64,000 nucleotides of DNA from Acanthosepion pharaonis (lineage: Eukaryota; Mollusca; Cephalopoda; Sepiida; Sepiidae): contig CAHIKZ030005437.1 of assembly GCA_903632075.3 (NCBI GenBank), forward strand, positions 756,501 to 820,500, in the 5' to 3' direction. The position numbers and the translations under genes are program-made. The number at the start of each line of letters is the position of its first letter. Within the stretch, counting starts at the first letter, position 1. Below are positions 32,865 to 46,807 of the stretch, in pieces. The notes beneath the pieces were generated by a model. It searched no databases, was not told the origin of the DNA, and worked only from the letters and a program-made list of their open reading frames with translations.

Positions 32865-35194
32865 TGTAAAGTCGGTTATAAGTTCAACGACGAGTGAAAT
32901 TGAATTATTTTCTTTTTATTCAAATGGAGTGGCTTTGATTAATATCGATTCAACAGATTCTAATAGGTAAGCGTGTCCTTCCAAATACTAATAGTGTTAG
33001 AAAAATAGCCAACTCATTTTATCGTTCAAGGAAATATATGATTCCTTCTGCTGTATTTTATTTTTACAAGTTAGTTTTATCAACAACAACAAAAAAGAAA
33101 AAAAAAGAAAAGAAAAGGAGAAATACTGCCATACGTGTGATGGGCTATCTTTATCTTCACTTTCCATCTTGTGGATGATTAGTTATTTTTCACTTTGATA
33201 CCTCTTTTCACTGAATGTAACGTTGCAAATTTGTCGCTGCCTTCATAAAAAATGTTTAGATAAACTCCATTCTTTCCTCCCAACAGTGCAAATAATTACA
33301 GCTCAGACAGGTCAGGTCATTGCTATGGATTCCGATGATCCTGATTTTTTTCAAATGTAAGAAAAAAAGTTCCACTTAGCTCTTTCCTAAGAAATGACAT
33401 TTTACGGAATAAACTTGTGGGCAGTTGCTGTCCGGGATATTTTAATCTTTAACTTTTCAAATTAAGGGTAATCATTATCTTTCCTCTTTATCTTAATAAT
33501 CTTCATCCACTACCAGATTCTCTTCTATTCATTACAAACACCTAATTAAGCATTATCAATTTGGCTATAACTCTCTACCCTGAGTGAATCTTGTGTTCTT
33601 TTATTTGATGAAAGTTAGTGCAGAAAAAAAGCCATCCGATGGCTTCCAAATATTTTTATAGAGATTGTATCGAGAACGCAGGACTAGCCTATTGTCTAGT
33701 ATTTTAAATGGCAGAATCTCCATCTTACTCTTTATCAGGTCATGAAACTCGAATTAATATAAATATCTTCGAGGAATGAATATTAGTATTGCTAGGGAGT
33801 TATATATTCGATGTCAAAGAAGAAAAGTTAAATACAGCAAAGTATCGACTACGAATGTATAAAGATCAGTAAAAAGGCATATGCCTATTTTCTGGAGATC
33901 TCCCTCTCAATCAGTACCATTACACTAAAAGTTGTTATTCACCGACGTCTACAGTAATATGCTGACGGAGGAAGGCACTTTTTGCATCCCCACCCCTACA
34001 GAAGTGAGTGAGATTCCCAGAATAATTACAAATGCCTTTTACCTATATCCAATTCATGCTGTGTAAATATCAGCACCACAAATTTACCCAGAAAGAGACT
34101 GATTTCAATGTCTCATTTATGAAAACAAATTCCTAACCCAGTTTTTTTTAATCGGCATCTAATACTTGAGAATTATAAAAGACTGTGCATCAAAGAAATG
34201 TTAGAAAAAGGTGAACATTAGAAACATTTCAAGAATATCAGAAGATGAGAAACGAAAATACAACATCCAATCGTTTAATAGTAGCCGTTTCCTCCTCATA
34301 GTTGCATAGATCAGGTAAATGATTGAACATTCAATATTTATTATCATTTAGTCATTCCATACCACATCCCAAACGAATCCACCAATAGAAGACAACGATC
34401 CTGTTTTCCTTTCCGGGGCCAATGTACTGATGATTGGGGTAATCTAGTTAAATAGGTATTCATAGTTGGGATAAGAATGATCTTGAACTAAAAATCAAAA
34501 TATTCTTCCAATTGTTCAAAGAAATAAAACTCAAAATAAACCATTCCCAAACAGAAACTAAAACTGGAATTGGAATAAAAGCAGTGATGGCACAATACTT
34601 GAATCCATCATAAATTGAACATAGAATAGACTGTACAAGAGATAGTTTCGCACAACACCGCAAAATGATACAAAATCAAAACATTAACCTGAAAACTCCA
34701 GTCATGTTGTTAAATAGCTTCTAGATTTTCTTATTAATGTCACGTATTGCACCAAATCTATTCAGAAATATCTAAACTGTTCGCTGAATTCAAAAGTTTT
34801 CTAAGATCAATGGCTAAAAATGACTTTGAGCGCGTGAAGCCTATGGATCTTGGTGATGACTACCCTTTTTCAAACCTTTAAAACTGGCGCTACACAATCA
34901 CAAAGAACTATATCAAATAAAAAATCTCTTAAGGATTGTCAACACCTGAAAATCATGAAAATCTACTTCAGATAAATGGTTGGGAAAGAAACTGCATCAG
35001 TACTTGAAAGATCGATAACAGTTACTTGAAACCTATTTCGCTGAAAAATTATTTTAAGAGAAATATTTTATAAATTTCAAACGAGAGTAGAATAAGCTGC
35101 AAGGTCAATGGATGCAGACTGTTTCCTTATGAAGAAACGGCTAATATTATTATTACAATTTACTGTCAGAAGCGACTCCCGAAAGGATACTTTC
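32865..35194. other. No gene recognised
   Basis: AT-rich sequence, a purine-rich A/G patch near 33090-33125 and frames of 67 codons at most. Nothing recognisable. Confidence 0.45.
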
Positions 35195-35300
35195 ACAATC
35201 ACTATAGTCTTAAGCTCTCCAAGTCTAAGGTCAATTGTTATCTAACCTACATATTACTTTGAGTGGCTCTTGGGACTTTTGTCGGATGAACAATAGTAAA
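35195..35300 (+). mobile_element. Jockey/CR1-type RT extreme C-terminus scrap
   Basis: A frame reads YSLKLSKSKVNCYLTYILL followed by VALGTFVG. This matches the last block of Jockey/CR1-type RTs (FKSRVNRYL...), as also found at 16090-16200, including the following L(R)VA-L tail. It is a very small 5'-truncated copy. Confidence 0.45.
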
Positions 35301-38091
35301 AAATAAATAAACCAACATGCACAGAAGGATGAGCGGAGAAAAAAATGAAACAGATTTTAAGGATAAGCAATGAATTATTCACTGATTGAGACAGATTTCT
35401 CAGAATTATTTGCAAATTATATATTTGTAATATTAATGAAATAAATTTGCTGCGTTGGTACCCTCTAAAATTAAGTGTAAATTTTACAGGTTCATATTTT
35501 GATTATCATGATAGTCTCAAAGTCTAAATATAGTAAAATTAGTTTCTTATTGCAATAAATACATACCACAAATTTCTTATTAGTTTCTTTTTGCAAGAAC
35601 TTCATAACAGAAATTTAATGTATAAGATTTGAATAGCTTTTCAAAATTTGTCTAGTATTTCCACTGATTTTGCATTTAATAGAATTTGTTATGCTAAATC
35701 GACAAGCGCATATCTGTGGAGTAATGTTTAAAAAGTTGATGTCGAACTGAATTTGATCCTCATTGAGTGTCCGCACCTTTGTGCCAGACTAAGCTAAGTT
35801 CGGTTACACTTGGAATATGAAGTTAGACAATAAGAATATTAAATTATGTATGTATCAGTCTTATTAATATTAATTACATCATACTTATCTTACTTTTGTA
35901 AGTGTTAAAAGAAAAGAAAAATGTATTTCCCAGGATAGATTTATTTTAAAATAAATGTTTCATTGTGTTGATTTCCATAATTATTGCAAAAGTGCCATTA
36001 ATTCTTTAATTCTTCTATTTATAGCAGATTAATTTGATGCGATGAAATCTATTTTATCAGTATCGTTGAAATGTTTCGAGACTGTATAAATTTCTGTCGT
36101 AGCATCTAGACTATGTCAGGTTAATTAGCACTGACAGAAGGGAGATAAAGCAATACAACTTAGAGAAACAGTGATAGAGATACACAAAGAGAGAGAGAGA
36201 GAGAGAGTCGGGGAAGAGAGCAATAGGTGGGTGACCAGATATCTATATATATGGAAAAAGTCCTTGTAGTAGTCATGAAAACACATTCACATAGCTAAAA
36301 CTTTCCTCTCTTTACCAACAATCGTTTCGGCTCAAATATTTGTTCGCCTTTTAGAAATAGGATGTCTCTCGTTATAGAGACACTAGTAACAATTCATTAA
36401 AATATTCAGTATTACGTTATCCTTTATTGAAAATCATATCTTTTCTGTTAATAATTTCCATGCTCATTTTCCCTGTCATTCTAATTGGAAGCAGTACTGA
36501 TTCGAATTAGACGTTTAGTTTTCCAAAATAAACTCATGCTAGAAGCTTCCATTCAGTCTAATTGTATAGATATTGGCACATATTTACTCTATTAAATCAC
36601 ACTTGTAAAAACTGCCTAGTGGTATATTTACCTTGGTCTATCATGTTATAAAGTAAATCGCATTATATTAACTTTGATGATTCCGTAAATTCTTCATTTG
36701 ATCGCTATTAACTCCACAAGTCTGAAAGACCGTCCAACATGAAAATTTGCAAACCAATTTTGACACATTATATTCTTCACATTAACTTCTCTATAAAGTG
36801 CACAGTAATTTAATTTGAGAATCATTTTACCTTTCTCAAAAGAAGTAAATTAAATAAATAAATATATCGAATATGTTGCAATTTTTTTTCGTTTTCATTG
36901 TTGAAATCAAAAGGAAATACGCCAAATTTGAGGAATATTTTCAGATATACACGCCGTTACAATGCAAGCAAAAACGATCTTGTTGAATGCAGTTCAATTT
37001 AAACGTACCTAATATACCGACAAAAAAAATTTAAGAAATCAAATATCTTAGACTATATTTTTGTTACTCAGAATTCGGATTTTCATACCTTATGTTTGCA
37101 ATGTGTGTGAAGTGTGTCGAAAATTGTCCTTCTGAAGCAAATAGTTTATTTTTGTTTTATGCTAGATTTATCATAACTCCAAAAAGAGGATAGTAGTTGT
37201 CAGACAATGTGTTATTTTACGATACATCCTATTAATTTAGAAATGGGATGAGAAGTGGTTTAGGCATTTTAAAATAAAAAAAATACCTTGTCAGGATCAA
37301 CCCATATTTTAAATTGATATCTCAGCATCACTTATGCAGTATTTATGACTTGGACGATTATGGCTCACAACAAATTCCCGTCAATTGTAAGTTTTAATAA
37401 CTTTTTTCTTCTTTACCATTACTATTTGTAATTCTCCTCTAATCTTTTTACATAGGCTGATTTACTGAAATGTTTGCTGTTTCCTTCTACTCCTTTTAGC
37501 CTAATTACGTTTGACGAATGTTAAATTTTCCAAGCCATCCTTCCTCTTAATGTCCTCAAAATTTCAATTCTTTCTGTTTATTTTACGAGTGTATATGCTG
37601 ATTGAAAATATTTATGAAAGTAATTTTTAATATTTTAAAAATGTATTTAAAACTATTCCTTAAAATATCTCTTTTTGAAATTTAGAAGTATTATCTGTTC
37701 GAGATTGTTAAAACCAATCACCTTCCAAAATTGTAATTTCTAAAGCCTTAACAGATAAAGGTTTCAACACAAATTTTGAATCCATAATGTGATAAGTTAT
37801 TTGCCTGGCAGGTGACTCTCTCATAAATAACTTGTGATAGCCGACCTCATAATATAATCACAATATGTTTCCTGTTGTGTACCACACATGAATGCAAACA
37901 ATCTAGAATTATTTACATAAAAAAAGATTAATGAATTTTACAAAATTGATAACGAGAATGATGAAAATGGCTTCATTTCATTTTTTTCTGAAATCTACGG
38001 TAAGATATATTATCGCTTCATTTCAATAGTATGTGATTATGAATATCTTTCATATTATTAATTCATCATGGCATGAAATGTTGAAATTTTT

Positions 38092-38092
<1 letters not shown>
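35301..38092. other. No gene recognised
   Basis: A GA run at 36188-36208 and a palindromic-looking segment at 36300-36390 with GAGCCGAAACGATTGTT on the minus strand, reminiscent of the PLE terminal motif but without CTGANGA. Otherwise plain AT-rich DNA. Confidence 0.4.
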
Positions 38093-38123
<31 letters not shown>

Positions 38124-38145
38124 ATCTATCTATCTATCTATCTAT
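38093..38145 (+). repeat. (TATC)n microsatellite
   Basis: Tetranucleotide array with one TATA interruption near its middle. Confidence 0.95.
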
Positions 38146-39298
38146 TTGTTAACTCTAGATAGATAAAATATTCTTTTGTATCTGTTCCATTTTTGTCAGT
38201 CATCCGAAGAATGAAAGGCAGAAGTTCTATATGATTTTGCCTTTCCTTAGTCTCTTTTGCTCAAATAGTTCAAATAGTCACATTCCTATCGATATCATGT
38301 AAGTCACTTTGGTGGATTAGAGAGGAGCACAATGAAAAAGCCACAGAGGAAAATTGAAAATGTATTGTTCATGATGAATAGCAAGTTCTGTTCGAAATGC
38401 CTCAGCCATCATTAGGGACTGTATCGATTTTGTCACGTGAATGTCCTCTAGAAAACGCTTTTGCCAGTTATATAATCGCTTCACGGCGAATTCATTGGCT
38501 GTTGTAGAGGCAAGAATTCGTTAGACGATTTTTCACGTAACGCCTATCCGCAAAGCAACCTTTATATTTAAATATTGTTGACGTTTTTCTCTTGTGAACA
38601 CGCGTAGAGTTAGAATTAAAATTAAATTGACAGCTGTTCGTTCATTCTGAATCAATTCTATGTCTAATGTTAGAAAACTGATTTCCCATTGTAATTTATC
38701 TGCCTTTCGAGTTGTATCAGTGGGAAACTACCAAAACTATGTTACTGAATGACTTACATTGTCTTCACCCAGTATTAATATCAAACATTTAAGGGTTTCT
38801 TAACATGTTATAGAACATTGTGGTTTATACCCAATAGAAACAGTTGCATCCATATTGATCTTTCAACTGGTGATTTGGAAGTGTCGCAGGAATATGTGCA
38901 ATGATTACCACATTTCCCGATCTATTGAATATGAGTTCTTCAATTACTCGGTGTTCCAAGAATTTAGTCTTTTATCATTGTTGATTTGCTTATCAATGAG
39001 AGGAGCGCCTAAAATCTCTCCATTATATAATCTTTCTAGATCTGTGGCAAATAATCCCAAATGTCCCAAAATCTCTAAACGCATACTTGATCTCAAATCT
39101 CTATTGAAGCTATATAAATATGACGGAAAGGAAAACGCACAGTCAATCATCACACTGTCGTCTAGAGGTTTCTTCTTTGCCAATAGATGTTAGGAAATAA
39201 AGATAAAATATTTTGAATAAAAGTGATCACATTGTGCTAGTACTGAGTGGCCACAACAAAATAATTACACTTCATACCAAAATAAAATTTTCTGTCTG
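38146..39298. other. No gene recognised
   Basis: A 112-codon plus-strand frame at 38855-39193 and a 79-codon antisense frame overlap. Neither shows a domain, and codon composition is like the surroundings. Confidence 0.35.
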
Positions 39299-39415
39299 AA
39301 TTTCTGGGATGAGGAGATATCATTTGTTCATATTGAGACTATTGTCTTATCTTTCCTTTATCAAAATGTTTCGACCATTGTACCTTCCAGCTTTCTTCAG
39401 GTGGTTGATCAGGGT
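39299..39415 (-). repeat. Penelope-like element 3' terminal remnant
   Basis: The plus-strand order TTTCTGGGATGAGG, GAGACTATTGTC, ATGTTTCGACCATTGTACC, TTTCTTCAGGTGGTTG aligns block by block with the reverse complement of the PLE end at 20450-20545 and with 59685-59790. On the minus strand CTGAAGA...GAAAC is retained, with a weak stem II. Only the last about 115 bp of the element are present. Confidence 0.62.
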
Positions 39416-42183
39416 AAATTGAATTCAGACAATTTCAGTGAATTTCAAACTAAACTATTCATTTAATCTGTGGGCGTAAATTGTTCTTGTTCCGCTCTCC
39501 ATGTCAAGAGGTAATCTCGCTGTCTTCTTATTTAGAAAAGTTATTTCTCATTCTATTTTCACTGAGTCTAAATCTTTACCACGCGGCGCAGTAATTGTGC
39601 TCACAATTCGTCATCAAATGGTTTAATGTATTTATTGTTAAACTGAAATTTTTATTACTTCAAATGCTATGTAAGTAGATAATTGTGTTTGTAAAAGACA
39701 TCACTTTTTTATTTTAAACGGCGTATATTACGTGTTTCTGGCTGCACATTTGAGAAATGTTTAAAAAAATATTTCACCTAAAAAGGAAGAGATGCTAGTC
39801 TGAACCCTACTGAAGCGAACATTGATCCACTAACTCTTTAGAAATTGCTTTGTTTACGTTTCGGATACGAAACTGAGCCGATTTTGGCTTTCGAGAAAAA
39901 TCTGAACGAGGAAATATGCATTCCTTAAATATTCTGTCTTCCTGAATCCTGTTCCTTTATTGTCGTTTTCCTCACTTGTCTTCACTAAAATCTTCGCATT
40001 CTCTTTCACTCATTGTAACGCCAACTGCGTCTTAGTGGCATTATCACCTTGCTTGAAATGATAAAAAACAACATTATTATAAAATTGGAAAAGCACAAAT
40101 ATTAAACAGTGAGAATTTGTGAGTTTGATTGCAAAATCCAACATTTTGTTTAATACAGTTTGCTCTTATTTTCTTTGTTGAATGAAATTGTTATGAAAAG
40201 CATGAGTATTTAAAGCTCTTGTACTTCAGTTTTATTTTCATCTTTGCAATTCACTTTTCTTTATTAATGTTCGTTATCAATATCAAGGCAGTATCGTAGA
40301 TTTTTGTGAAATTTAAAGTTTATTCACTCTTGCTTTAAATCTTTTTAAGTGCGTGGTACGGATCTATCTGATGACAGCTATTATGAACTCCTGGCTACTA
40401 ATAATATAGGCTGATACAAAATACTCTTCCTATTCTTATTAGGAAACTTATTTTTCTCTATCTTTTCTTTGTTAGCTTCAAATGCAGTTTGCTTGCAATC
40501 CGCGTTGATAAACACAAACCATTTAGAACATAATTTAGGATATTTAGATGGGATTTCTCTTTTTAGTTAGATATTTAATAAATGGCAACATAGACCACTT
40601 GCAAACAAAATGAAAATACATACACACACATACACATGAACGCACACACACACACACACACATATATATGATTTCTATTGGTTACTTCCTTTCAAGAATG
40701 TTTAACATTGTCAACAAAAAAATGTTTGAATAAAGTGCTTTTGCACAAATAGATGAAAATATTTGAAGGCACTTTAACAATATCGACCGTCTAGACATAT
40801 GTTTGCAATTTTTAAAAATGTTCTTTACAAATTTAATATTCGTATTAATATAGCTTTGATAGTAAAAGCCATACAGACATGCACGTACACACACCTATAT
40901 ACATACGCATATACACAGTCGTTAATAGCCATTTTCTTTTGTCATTATAAAAACTGCTTTTTATCAAACATAAAAGTGTATTATCTACATTTCCAAGATG
41001 TAAATATCACTTTTTATTAGTTAACAAGAGCCACCAACAACTGCCAGAAACTAGGGAAATTCACTGAAATGTTCTAAATGATCTTTACTTACGTGTTTGT
41101 TATATCAAGGCAAACAATTTTAAAATGTAATTTAAAGCCCCTCAGCCCTCTGAAAGGGGATTTGGATTAAGAAAATCCTGCTTCTAGTAATCATAATGAT
41201 TTCGGCATATTTAATTCTAGTTATTTTTTTTATGATGCGAAAGGTGTGTGCATAGAAAATGAATTTAAATGGGTATTTTTCATTAACTTGAAAATATTGT
41301 ACTGGATTTAAGAATAAAGCAAACACAATCAAAAGATACAGATGTCAGGTATCGTCATTCCTTCTATTATGACTAAAATTATATGTTAAGTCCAACTTCT
41401 ATTCTAGACTATTTCAATTGCTACCATGACATACTCTTATATACAATTCGGTTATTGATATGTAATCCCGTTATAATATACCAATACAAAATATGCTCCG
41501 ATTTTCCCATATTTTGAACTGAAATAAAATCATTTACACTAAAATAGCTAAGATACATGATACATTGATATTTTACAAATAATTTCTATTTGCTTTTCTC
41601 TAAAGGTTTCCTTGTTTCTCGGTAATTTTCCCTCTTACAGAATCAAATTTTTATCTTCAATTTTCTTTTTCCATCTTCTCTTTGTCATTGACAGTGACGA
41701 AATTATAAGAGTCATATGTCAAGTACTCTGAATTAACTTTCAAATAAAAATACCCAGATGGCCACTAAAATCCTCTTAGTAAGAGAATCGCGGCCAGAAT
41801 GGAAACAGCTTTTAATGTAGAAACTGGAGGAAAAATCTGTCAAAATAGAATTTTTAAAGTGTTTCTGTGATTGATGTGACGTGTCTGTGTTGTTTGCCAC
41901 AGAGGCTGCATTTAAGAAGCGATGGAGAGAAAAAGCAAAATATTTGCATGGAGGAAAAAAATGAATTGTGATAGAATATTCTGTGCAAATCTAAATGGCA
42001 TTTCTTTCTCAAATAGGAACATAAGATAAAAGTAATTGAACTCGAATACCCAAAGAAACTCGCCAAAAGGATCAACAGGCATTTCATTTTAACGGAACCT
42101 ATTTAACTGAGACGCTTCTGCCTGAAAGAAAATAGTATCATTATAGATTAAATACACACACACACACAAACACAAACACACAC
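39416..42183. other. No gene recognised; CA-rich patch
   Basis: CA repeats at about 40615-40668 and 42152-42185 and short frames only (73 codons at most). Nothing else is supported. Confidence 0.45.
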
Positions 42184-42206
42184 ACAGTACTGTGCAAAAG
42201 TCTTCT
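42184..42206 (+). other. Possible Tc1-type terminal repeat
   Basis: CACAGTACTGTGCAAAAGTC resembles the outer end of Tc1-family terminal inverted repeats (CAGTACTGTGCAAAAGT...). I found no partner end within a few kb, so this may be a solo end belonging to the transposase-like scrap at 42.9-43.4 kb. Confidence 0.35.
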
Positions 42207-42889
42207 AACATTTTAATATATTATAAAATTGTAATAATTGCCGACTTATAAGTAGTTGTTTCGCCTCGTGTTTTGGACAGATTAAAATTTGAATTGTGTT
42301 CTGAAATTTAAAGGCAGATTTGATGTGATATTCTATATAACATTATTATTTTATGAAGTTTACATTAAATGTATTATTACTCGAGATTGAGTGATAATCC
42401 ATCTCCTTAGATTTCAGACACAAAATTATCGCTTTCTGAACCTGTCGCCTGTTAGTGCGGTCATATTCCCAATTATATAACCCCCCCCCATTTCTTGGTT
42501 TGAACTCAATGGTCAATGGGGATTTTAAATTGTTACAATATTTTTTTTAAATTATAGGTTTGTTAATTATATTATAAATAAATATATTTACTGATTTAAA
42601 TAAATATATTTACTGATTTATTTTTTTTATATCAAAATTGTCTTGCGTCATAAAATCGTCAAAACGAGAATCACATTTTTAAAACATTTATTGATATTTC
42701 TTTAATTTTAAATACATAAAACTGCTGTGCCATTAGAAAGAAACAATATATTGTACCGTTATTTATGTGATTGGAACAAGAATTAAAAATTCCGAACAGA
42801 AAACACAGAAAAATAAAATAGAAAAAGAGCAAAAAATAAATTACTTTAACAATTTCACAAAAAGATATTTGAGAAAAATAAGTAATCAG

Positions 42890-43400
42890 CAAGAAAATGT
42901 ACTGGCCACCAAGAAAGTCTTTAGAAGAAGCTGGTGTTGCGAGTGCAAACGGAAAGAAAAAATACCGGATATTAAGAACATTGGCCGAATACATGAAAGC
43001 AAACTTAGGTTTATCAAAAATTTCAAAGAGAAATCTGTAAGCTGGACGAAGTAGTAAAGGATAACTGATCGCTCAAAAGTGAGTTTTAATAGTGGATGTA
43101 GAGCTACACATAATGGACCAAATATATAGGTCCTTCATGGAAAAAGTTAACCCGCACAAGTTCGAAAGCAACATGGGAGAGTTGGAGTAATATTTCGGCT
43201 TATTATTGTTGGTAGTAAAATAATAGGTACCTTCAAAGTTGATGGTGTCAAGATAAAGGCAGAGAATTATTGCAATTTAAGTATCAATCAAGAGGTTCAA
43301 GCTAAAGTATATATTCTGCAAACCTGACTTGACTACCTTGCCAGGGCATTAAATTAATGAAACGACAACAGCTTCTTCAGGTATTAATCCAATAAGACAG
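42890..43400 (+). pseudogene. Possible Tc1/mariner-superfamily transposase catalytic-domain scrap
   Basis: Frames give NGPNI...VLHGKS, GRVGVIFRLIIVGSKIIGTF and KVDGVKIKAENYCNLSINQE followed by VQAKVYILQT. In Tc1/mariner transposases the segment before the second catalytic aspartate reads VMVWGxxxxxGK...xFxDxGVKINAExYxxxLxxxVLP. The match is good in order and spacing, but W-G and the following D are lost and stops interrupt. The 95-codon frame upstream (42767-43054) is lysine-rich and could be its decayed linker. Confidence 0.45.
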
Positions 43401-44594
43401 CTTTTGTTTTTTTCTTAAGAAATGTATAGAAAGCAATAATCAAGCAAAGATCAATACAAAACAATAAAACTATTAAAATCTTGAAGTTAAAATAATAAAA
43501 TTAACAAAATTAATGGTTAAAAAGGCTAATGAAGATTATAGTATGTCAAGGGACCCATATTAACATATAAAATTATAAAATACTAACACAAGAATAACTG
43601 ATTGCGAAAATGCTCACTCAGATAATAAAAAAACTGATATTGTCAAAATAGGTTTTTATATAATGTATTTATATGGTGGAATTGGAGTTGTTTGTACTAT
43701 TTCCTATGTATCATTGTTCCTATTCTTCTGTGTTTGTTGATACTTTTGAGTTAGCTTCCGACATTCAATTATTACGTACGTTATAGTGTCGTCTTTATTC
43801 TTCAAAACTGACATCAGGTGTTTTCTCTGTGTGTGCATTGGTTTCGTTTTCATTTTTACTTTGATATAATAGGTAATTATGCAATTTTCTGGGCTGTAAT
43901 TATAAGAGATTCCATTTTCTATTTTCAGGTGTCCTCTGTGTAACCATATCCACGACTTTTCGTATGTGATAGTTTATATTTGTCTTTAAACTTTTTTCGT
44001 GGAGTGTTTTCCTTTTCTATTTTACTTTATTCTTTGTTTTCCTCACTGTTCCCTCGCTTGTCGTCTTTTATTCCTTGTTCTTGCACTTACAAGCAATCCA
44101 TAACTTTTTCTGTTGTGTGTATTTTGCAATTCCTATTCTAGCCGTCTGAATACAGTTTCCTATGGTGATAAGTCCATTTCTTTCTTCATTTCTTTTTATA
44201 TATAGTCTGTTGGTATAATCTTTAAACTTATAATATAATTGTTATTGTATACAAACAGATGGGTTCTGAAAACGTCTTGATATAAAAATTTGGAAATTTG
44301 ACAAGATTACATTCTATTCTTATAAAGCATATATTATTATTGCAGATTTATGTTGTCTGTAATTTTTATTGTCATTATTTTCATAATATTCTTGTTTATA
44401 TAGGTATTTCTATATATCTATTGTATATTTACTAACTCCATATCCTGTGTTAAAGGAGTACATATACGGTTGTGAGATGGAAACTCTCGACCCGACAAAG
44501 AAGCTGTCAAAAACAAAATTGATATTTAGTCATTTAGTTAAATTCTGGGAACTGTGTGGAGTCAAGAAATTCTGAGCACTTCTCATGTATTGAA

Positions 44595-44596
<2 letters not shown>
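43401..44596. other. No gene recognised
   Basis: T-rich DNA with no recognisable frames or repeats. Confidence 0.45.

Positions 44597-44673
<77 letters not shown>
44597..44673 (+). repeat. (TG)n-(AG)n compound microsatellite
   Basis: About 58 bp of TG followed by about 20 bp of AG. Three open frames of 69-77 codons across it encode only the dipeptide repeats. Confidence 0.96.
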
Positions 44674-45496
44674 AAGTGAGTGCGATGTGGAAATGTTCAC
44701 GTGAATATATGTCTGTATCCTGGAGTAAAAAATGCGCATTTGTGCTTACGACAGTCGACACAAACATTTTGTGAATACGATTTGCGTGCGCGAACCGAAT
44801 ATACTATAATTTTTTGCTAATACACTTTGTAAAATTCTGTATGCACAGATTGTGCACCATTTTACTTTGATGACCAGCATGAGTAGAATTTGTGAGCCTT
44901 TACACTTTATTGTCCCTCATGGGTGCATTTGATTATATATATTGTTGAGAAAAGGTACATCATTGAGAAAGTACTCTTTATTGCCAGTTACTATTGTGAG
45001 TTTTGAATATAATAATATTCGTTGAGCAATGTGAGTACTATTTTGTACCAAATGAATATTCCTTCTGGAATACTCATGTCGGAGGAGAAGGATTTTTATC
45101 GTATAAAATAAGCATACCATTTCAAATAGACGTGAAATTTTTCCTGGCACTATTCCTAAAACAAAGTAATCGTGGCAGAGAGAAAAACTATTTGAAAAAT
45201 AATAAGCGTCGCGTACCAAATGAAATAATTTAATCGAGTCAGCATGGCACATGTATTTTGGTACACAAGGGTTCAGACATTTGTCGTCTGAATCTGTTTA
45301 TGATTCTGGTAAACAAGTCAAACAAAATAATTTGCGCTCATAAATGTCGCATACATGCGCGTACGTATGTGCATGCATAAATTTAGATACACACACATAC
45401 ATACATATATAGTATTAGCGTGTGTATAGATATTTGTGTACATGTGTATATATTTTTTCTATATTTGCTGTCTCGAACATTTCTCTCTCTCTCTAT

Positions 45497-45562
<66 letters not shown>

Positions 45563-45839
45563 TTTTCTTACATATATACATTCACTGGCCCCTTGAATAA
45601 ATATACGTGAACAAATATACTTTTAGGCAATTTTTAATCAGAAAATGATTTGGAAGCAATTTCATGGATGTAGCCATTTAAAGGTGGCAATCTGTAAATC
45701 TCGTTTCATTCATTATTATCAGAAAAGTTTTTAAGTGATTTGCACATGACATGAGAGTTAGTAACGGCCAGATCTACGTATTCAAAAATGTTTGCTCTAC
45801 TATGATTTTATGCACAGTCATATCTAGGAATTACAGAGA
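44674..45839. other. No gene recognised; (CT)n-(TA)n at 45482-45551
   Basis: A CT run (45482-45494) followed closely by about 53 bp of TA to 45551. Frames up to 111 codons at 44917-45252 (minus) have no recognised domain. Confidence 0.45.
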
Positions 45840-46650
45840 ATGGTAAAAAAAAGGAAAACTCCAGCGTGTGACAATTTTATGGCCGGAAATCCCTTGTTGA
45901 AGAAAGGATGGTTTGGCCTGAAAAAAAAAAGCAACTGGCACTCAAATAACCAAGCTTTAAAACGGAGATATAGAGATGATGATTTCTGAACGCATAATCC
46001 GCCCAACTATGAAGCAGATCGTCTACAGCAGTAAAAGCTCACGTTGGATTCCATTCTTGTCACATAAAAACAGGAAATGGGGCTACAATTCGCTAAGGAT
46101 CACAAGAATTGAACGAGAAAAGATTGGAAAAACTTTACCTGGTCTGATGAATTTCGATTCCTGCTGCGATATTCGAAGGGTAAAGCCAAGACTTGACATA
46201 AGCAACATGAAAGTATAGATCTATCATGCATTGTATCAACATTCAGATTGGTGGTGGCGTGATGGCATGGAAATATTTTCTTAGCATATATTGTGACCAT
46301 TATGGCTTTATCACTACAGGGCACACTTCCCTTTGTGACCATATCCAGCAAGACATACCACCGTCCACAATTTACAGATATTGGGAGATCGGTTCATAGA
46401 ATATAGCAATGAGTTTTCTTTATTAAAGTGGTCTTCAAAGTCATATCGGTCCACTAGGACCCACTTGAAGTTTTGTGGAGCGGGAGATTCGAATCTTGGA
46501 TATGCAGCCAACCAATCTATTATGGGATGTCATACGAACAGGGAGCTTCTAGAACATTGTTGTATTCATGCCAAGAATAAAAGAAGCGGTTCTAAAAGCA
46601 AAAGTGCATTCAACCCAATGCTAGAAGACTATACCAAATAAAGTGACCGA
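45840..46650 (+). pseudogene. Tc1-like transposase, decayed
   Basis: Frames in order give IIRPTMKQIVYSSKSSRWIP, FLSHKNRKWGYNSLRIT, LPGLMNFDSCCDIRRVKPRL, HSDWWWRDGMEIFS, then YSNEFSLLKWSSKSYRSTRT, and at the end SMPRIKEAVLKAKVHSTQ. These align with the Tc1 plan: KPxLSxxNRxxRLxxAxxH, W.xVxxSDESxFxL, GGGxVMVWGxFS, xxxxxLxWPxQSPDLNPIExLW and LVxSMPRRxxAVxxAKGxxTxY. The catalytic SDES, WG and SPDLNPIE signatures are all mutated and there are several frameshifts, so it is dead. Length, about 270 codons of homology, is near the usual 340 aa. The N-terminal HTH is unclear. Confidence 0.85.
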
Positions 46651-46769
46651 TCGATGTACATGTGCGCCTATTTGTGAATACAATATAGGTACAAGTATAA
46701 ACGCAGATATACATATATGGATCGGAATCCGACAAAATAAAAAAGAATAAAATCGGAAATATTCACCAA

Positions 46770-46807
46770 TGTAACATGTTTCAGTTTTATTAAAGCTTCA
46801 CAAGTGA
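46770..46807 (-). ncRNA. Hammerhead-like motif, inverted partner of 47127
   Basis: Minus strand: CTTGTGA, AGCTTT-AAT-AAAACT, GAAAC, AT, GTT. Stem II pairs AG.TTT with AAA.CT directly on the core, GAAA is exact, stem III is AC/GU with loop AU and H17 is U. The first core element is altered (CTTGTGA for CTGANGA), so activity is unlikely. The same family occurs at 47122-47164 and 63035-63076. Confidence 0.42.

Noticed and set aside
36310..36375. GAGCCGAAACGATTGTT on the minus strand with a GGC/GCC stem
   Set aside because: Stem II and GAAAC-GATT-GTT are suggestive, but the CTGANGA half is missing, so it is too degenerate to call.
38855..39193. 112-codon plus-strand frame with antisense 79-codon frame
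   Set aside because: Composition resembles flanking DNA and no motif is recognised.
44530..44774. Three overlapping frames of 69-77 codons
   Set aside because: They encode only the (TG)n/(AG)n dinucleotide repeats.
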